Part shown: in pieces, positions 63,210 to 64,000 of the stretch
How the letters are laid out: every line of letters starts with the position of its first letter
Position numbering within the stretch: the first letter of the stretch is position 1
Assembly: GCF_009755665.1 (NCBI RefSeq)
Contig: NZ_CP046622.1
Coordinates: forward strand, 1,736,001 to 1,800,000
Reading direction: 5' to 3'
Length of the DNA stretch: 64,000 nt
From: Variovorax paradoxus
GTDB taxonomy: Bacteria; Pseudomonadota; Gammaproteobacteria; Burkholderiales; Burkholderiaceae_C
Translations under genes and position numbers: made by a program
Notes under the pieces: generated by a model
The model's database searches: none
Seen by the model: the letters and a program-made list of their open reading frames with translations, nothing else
Told to the model about the DNA's origin: nothing

Positions 63210-64000
63210 GTGCAATTCTTGTCTGACTCATTGATGGGCTGCTGCTTGCAGCGATGGCGCCGAGCCGGCGCCACGCTCGCGATCGGCCTGGCGCTGCTCC
63301 TGGCGCTTTTCCTGACGCTGTTCCTCGCGTCGGCCGCGGTGCATGCGGCACCCGCGCCCGGTGGCAGCGTGATCCGCAATGTGGCAAAGGCCAGCTATGT
63401 GCCGGCCGGCTTTGCGCAGACCGAAACCTCCAGCTCCAACAGCGTGGTGGCGAACGTCCTCGCGGTCGAGGCGCTGGTGCTGACGCAAGACCAGGCCGTC
63501 AACCGTCCGCCCGCCACCGTGGTCACGCTGAACCACCTGCTCACCAACACCGGCAACGTGCCTTCGAGCTATGCGCTGGGCTTTGCCAACAACGTGGGCG
63601 GCTGCGCGGCCGACACGCTCGACCTTTCGACCCTGCGCGTGGTGCGCGACATCAACAACAACGGCGTGGCGGACCCGGGCGATCCGGTGCTGCCGCTCGG
63701 CGCGCCCGGCGCGCTGGCGCTGCGGCCCGGCGAAACGGCCTCGCTGCTCGTGCAGGGCACGGTTCCGGCCACCGGTGCCGGCGTTGCCTGCGCCGCGCTC
63801 ACGGCGACCACCGCGTTGCAGAACCTGAGCGCCACCAACCGCGACACCGTGACGGTGGGCGACATGGCGGTGATCTCCATCAGCAAAAGCGCGAGCTACC
63901 CGGGTGTCATCGTGCCGGGGCAGACCCGCATCGACTTTGCGGTCTCGGGCACCAACATCGGCGCGCGCGATGCGCAGCCCGCCAGCGTGGCCGCGCCGAC
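63210..64000 (+). CDS. Third DUF11-type secreted protein (3' truncated by window edge)
   Basis: The open frame continues past the right edge, so at least 263 residues are seen. A Leu-rich signal peptide or anchor (ATLAIGLALLLALFLTLFLASAAVHA) leads to APGGSVIRNVAKASYVPAGFAQ, the same opening pattern as its neighbour. A DxN-type loop RDINNNGVADPGDP begins near residue 147, again followed by PGETASLLVQGTVPATGAG. The start may be GTG 63210 or TTG 63219, since both have purine-rich sites upstream. It is probably the large main component of the locus. C-terminal features cannot be seen. Confidence 0.75.
   Translation, partial: MQFLSDSLMGCCLQRWRRAGATLAIGLALLLALFLTLFLASAAVHAAPAPGGSVIRNVAKASYVPAGFAQTETSSSNSVVANVLAVEALVLTQDQAVNRPPATVVTLNHLLTNTGNVPSSYALGFANNVGGCAADTLDLSTLRVVRDINNNGVADPGDPVLPLGAPGALALRPGETASLLVQGTVPATGAGVACAALTATTALQNLSATNRDTVTVGDMAVISISKSASYPGVIVPGQTRIDFAVSGTNIGARDAQPASVAAP

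Overview
The window looks like chromosomal DNA from a betaproteobacterium of the order Burkholderiales, most likely family Comamonadaceae and close to Variovorax. The grounds are high GC with strong third-position bias, the gyrA–serC–pheA–tyrA–aroA/cmk–rpsA–ihfB–lapAB block facing ompA–ubiG–gph–ssrA, the tmRNA tag ANDERFALAA, and many neighbouring transport and Mo-hydroxylase genes of the kind common in that group. The genus is inferred from gene content; no search was run. No CRISPR array, insertion sequence, phage gene or tRNA was seen.

1–8.06 kb (+): the end of a branched-chain-type ABC importer (livM-G-F) is coupled by overlapping or near-contiguous genes to a Zn-dependent amidohydrolase of the N-carbamoyl-amino-acid/allantoate family and an MlrC-like M81 metallopeptidase. 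A perfect dyad then precedes a tungstate-type importer (tupB-C-A) and a small SnoaL-like protein.

8.07–17.06 kb: an AcoR-like regulator without an AAA+ domain faces a molybdenum-hydroxylase operon (coxS-L-M-D-E-G-xdhC). The large subunit carries the form II motif AYRGAGR, so it is not a classical CO dehydrogenase and its substrate is open. The tungstate/molybdate importer next door could supply its metal.

17.08–27.05 kb (−): a complete Mrp/Pha-type cation/proton antiporter operon (fused AB, C, D, E, F, G), a CrcB fluoride channel, a TRAP dicarboxylate-type importer (P-Q-M) and a secreted helix-hairpin-helix protein with its own terminator.

27.19–39.47 kb (−): core housekeeping genes. These are lapB, lapA, ihfB, rpsA, an aroA-cmk fusion, tyrA, pheA, serC, a DUF2059 secreted protein and gyrA. 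From 39.69 kb on the + strand come ompA, ubiG, gph, tmRNA, a PKMT-like methyltransferase, gamma-glutamyltransferase, rsuA, a YncE-like propeller, a polysaccharide deacetylase, a sterol-desaturase-family membrane oxygenase, an EI24 membrane protein and a CinA-N/MoaB-fold protein.

51.2–56.1 kb (+): the nitrogen-control locus glnA–(secreted coiled-coil protein)–glnL–glnG, with a well-formed sigma-54 promoter and NtrC-like half-sites before glnA. On the − strand follow a TonB-C-like lipoprotein and xthA.

57.4–64.0 kb (+): two AT-richer non-coding stretches flank a LysR regulator. They are followed by three consecutive secreted DUF11-type proteins. Two of these carry a repeated module containing a calcium-loop-like D-x-N-G-D-G sequence. 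The third runs off the window. This last locus is the least characterised part of the window and the best candidate for an undescribed surface system.
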